Positions 62,681 through 64,000 of a stretch of 64,000 bases of DNA are shown in pieces. Below the pieces are notes generated by a model. It saw only the letters and a list, made by a program, of their open reading frames with translations, searched no databases and was not told the origin of the DNA. This DNA is from an uncultured Pseudoxanthomonas sp. (lineage in GTDB: Bacteria; Pseudomonadota; Gammaproteobacteria; Xanthomonadales; Xanthomonadaceae). The stretch's first letter is position 1; every line of letters begins with the position of its first letter. Where the stretch lies: positions 1 through 64,000 of the forward strand of contig CAMPIO010000008.1 of NCBI GenBank assembly GCA_946886405.1, written 5' to 3'. The position numbers and the translations under genes were made by a program.

Positions 62681-63889
62681 GTGTCCTCCGCAGAAGCTCT
62701 TGCCCTGATCGGCCGTGGCGCCGACGAAATCCTCAAGCCCGAAGACTTGGAGGCCCGCCTGAAGCTGGGCCGCCCGCTGCGCGTGAAGGCCGGGTTCGAC
62801 CCCACGGCGCCCGACCTGCATCTGGGTCACACGGTGCTGCTGAACAAGATGCGCCAGTTCCAGGGCCTGGGGCACCAGGTCATCTTCCTGATCGGCGACT
62901 TCACCGGGATGATCGGTGACCCCTCCGGCAAGAACGCCACCCGCAAGCCGCTGACCCGCGAGGACGTGCTGGCCAACGCGCGGACCTATGAGGACCAGGT
63001 GTTCAAGGTACTGGACCGTGAGAAGACCGAGGTCCGCTTCAATTCCGAATGGTTCGGCAAGATGGGCGCGGCCGACATGATCCGCCTGGCCGGCCAGCAC
63101 ACCGTGGCCCGCATGCTGGAGCGGGACGATTTCGCCAAGCGTTACGCGGCGCAGCAGTCCATCGCCATCCATGAATTCCTGTATCCCCTGGTACAAGGCT
63201 ACGACTCCGTGGCGCTGAAGGCGGATGTCGAACTCGGCGGGACCGACCAGAAGTTCAACCTGCTGATGGGGCGGGGTCTGCAGGAACACCATGGCCAGCC
63301 GGCGCAGATCGTCCTGACCATGCCGCTGCTGGTGGGCCTGGATGGCGTCAACAAGATGTCCAAGTCGCTGGGCAACTACATCGGTGTTGCCGAGCCCGCG
63401 ATCGACATCGTCACCAAGACCATGAAAGTCGGCGATGAGCTGATGTGGGACTGGATCGAGCTGCTGAGCTTCGAGATCAGTGCGGTCGAGGCGGCTACGC
63501 TGAAAGCATCGGTCGTGGGTGGCGCACTGAATCCACGTGACGTGAAGCTGCGACTGGCACGTGAGCTGGCCACCCGCTTCCACGACGCCGTCGAAGCCGA
63601 AAAGGCCATCGCGGGCTGGCATGCCGTGGTGACCGGGCAGGGCGATACATCTCTGCTGGAGCTGAGGGATGTCGTGGTGCCGGCGGAAGGTATCCGTATT
63701 GCGGCGCTGCTGACCGCCGCCGGCATCACGCCCAGCAATTCGGAAGCCAACCGCAAGCTCAAAGAGCGCGCAGTCAAGCTGGAAGGCGAGGTGGTGGAAG
63801 ACGCAAGTCTTCAACTGGCGCCCGGCTTCGAGGGCGTCCTTCAGGTGGGTAAGCGCAACTTCGCGCGCGTCCGCTTGGTGGCCGCCTGA
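62681..63889 (+). CDS. tyrS: Tyrosyl-tRNA synthetase
   Basis: This 402-residue class I synthetase has the HIGH-type motif [19 protein letters not shown] for tyrosine recognition and the [12 protein letters not shown] loop. A C-terminal S4-like domain ([19 protein letters not shown]) binds tRNA. It starts with GTG at 62681, with a weak TGGAA upstream. The length and HLGHT/KMSKS spacing fit the TyrZ-like form. It is divergent from the M23 peptidase gene across an AT-rich spacer. An rRNA operon may follow beyond the window, as in related genomes, but nothing here proves it. Confidence 0.97.
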   Translation: MSSAEALALIGRGADEILKPEDLEARLKLGRPLRVKAGFDPTAPDLHLGHTVLLNKMRQFQGLGHQVIFLIGDFTGMIGDPSGKNATRKPLTREDVLANARTYEDQVFKVLDREKTEVRFNSEWFGKMGAADMIRLAGQHTVARMLERDDFAKRYAAQQSIAIHEFLYPLVQGYDSVALKADVELGGTDQKFNLLMGRGLQEHHGQPAQIVLTMPLLVGLDGVNKMSKSLGNYIGVAEPAIDIVTKTMKVGDELMWDWIELLSFEISAVEAATLKASVVGGALNPRDVKLRLARELATRFHDAVEAEKAIAGWHAVVTGQGDTSLLELRDVVVPAEGIRIAALLTAAGITPSNSEANRKLKERAVKLEGEVVEDASLQLAPGFEGVLQVGKRNFARVRLVAA

Positions 63890-63919
63890 GCAACGCGGGC
63901 GCTTGCAGTAGCGTCCGTA

Positions 63920-63973
63920 GGCGGAGTGTGAATTTTTCTTCTCCGCCCCCTTCCCAAAGCCGGTAGAACCGGC
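63920..63973 (+). terminator. Two hairpins after tyrS
   Basis: GGCGGAG/CTCCGCC (63920-63947) with a T-rich 14-base loop and GCCGGT-AGA-ACCGGC (63959-63973) followed by CATACTTT lie after the tyrS stop. One may terminate tyrS. The last 27 bases hold no gene. Confidence 0.45.
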
Positions 63974-64000
63974 CATACTTTCCCTCCCCCGACGCACGGG

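Noticed and set aside
63890..64000. Start of an rRNA operon at the right edge
   Set aside because: Related genomes are thought to carry rRNA genes near tyrS, but the last 111 bases show only hairpins and no 16S sequence, so no feature is called.

Overview
The window looks like a chromosomal segment of a high-GC gammaproteobacterium of the Xanthomonadaceae/Lysobacteraceae (Xanthomonas, Stenotrophomonas, Lysobacter or Pseudoxanthomonas group). I infer this from three things: GC-rich genes packed on both strands; core blocks with familiar gene order (argS next to a SPOR protein, radC/coaBC/dut, comM-ubiK-glnB, tyrS divergent from an M23 peptidase and anmK); and short REP-like palindromes typical of xanthomonads between genes. 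I see no rRNA, tRNA, insertion sequence, phage module or CRISPR array.

Layout. 1-2.9 kb: a minus-strand partner-switching cassette (SpoIIE-type phosphatase with its own sensor, RsbW-like kinase, STAS protein). 3.1-5.8 kb: aceE. 6.0-14.5 kb: the accessory part. It holds a RelE/HigB-type toxin-antitoxin pair with a palindromic operator, an AlkX/YcaQ-like winged-helix glycosylase homologue, a visibly AT-richer islet with a nuclease-helicase (DUF2075) and a divergent orphan protein, DUF3817 and HPP membrane proteins, an RNA 2'-phosphotransferase (KptA), and a lone HipA-like kinase flanked by 13-bp repeats. 14.5-22.8 kb: a secreted (alpha/alpha)6 glycosidase-like protein behind a LacI-type operator, a lipoprotein, a DUF2272 protein, a polysaccharide deacetylase and a LytTR two-component pair. 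22.8-34 kb: mixed metabolism and signalling (AdhP, TPR protein, two alpha/beta hydrolases, a GGDEF-EAL protein, a CHAD protein, a small autoregulator candidate, AraC/VOC pair). 33.8-37.9 kb: the glyoxylate shunt (aceB, aceA) with a divergent LysR regulator. 37.9-50.9 kb: S9 peptidase, comM, ubiK, P-II, polyamine genes speE and speA, ECF sigma factor with a membrane partner, ydfG, SPOR protein, argS. 51-63.9 kb: radC, coaBC, dut, a membrane-tethered phosphomannomutase, pyrE, exonuclease III, ampG, anmK, M23 peptidase, tyrS.

Working together: aceE feeds acetyl-CoA to central metabolism, and aceB/aceA bypass the decarboxylating TCA steps. speA and speE supply agmatine and spermidine. anmK, ampG and the M23 peptidase form a wall-recycling and remodelling group. 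coaBC, dut and pyrE are cofactor and nucleotide housekeeping. The best candidates for something new are the nuclease-helicase islet (8.2-10.8 kb), the HPP-KptA pair, the HipH-like kinase with its repeats, the membrane-anchored mutase, and several small DNA-binding proteins with adjacent palindromes. All functional calls rest on reading the sequence and family knowledge; no database search was run.
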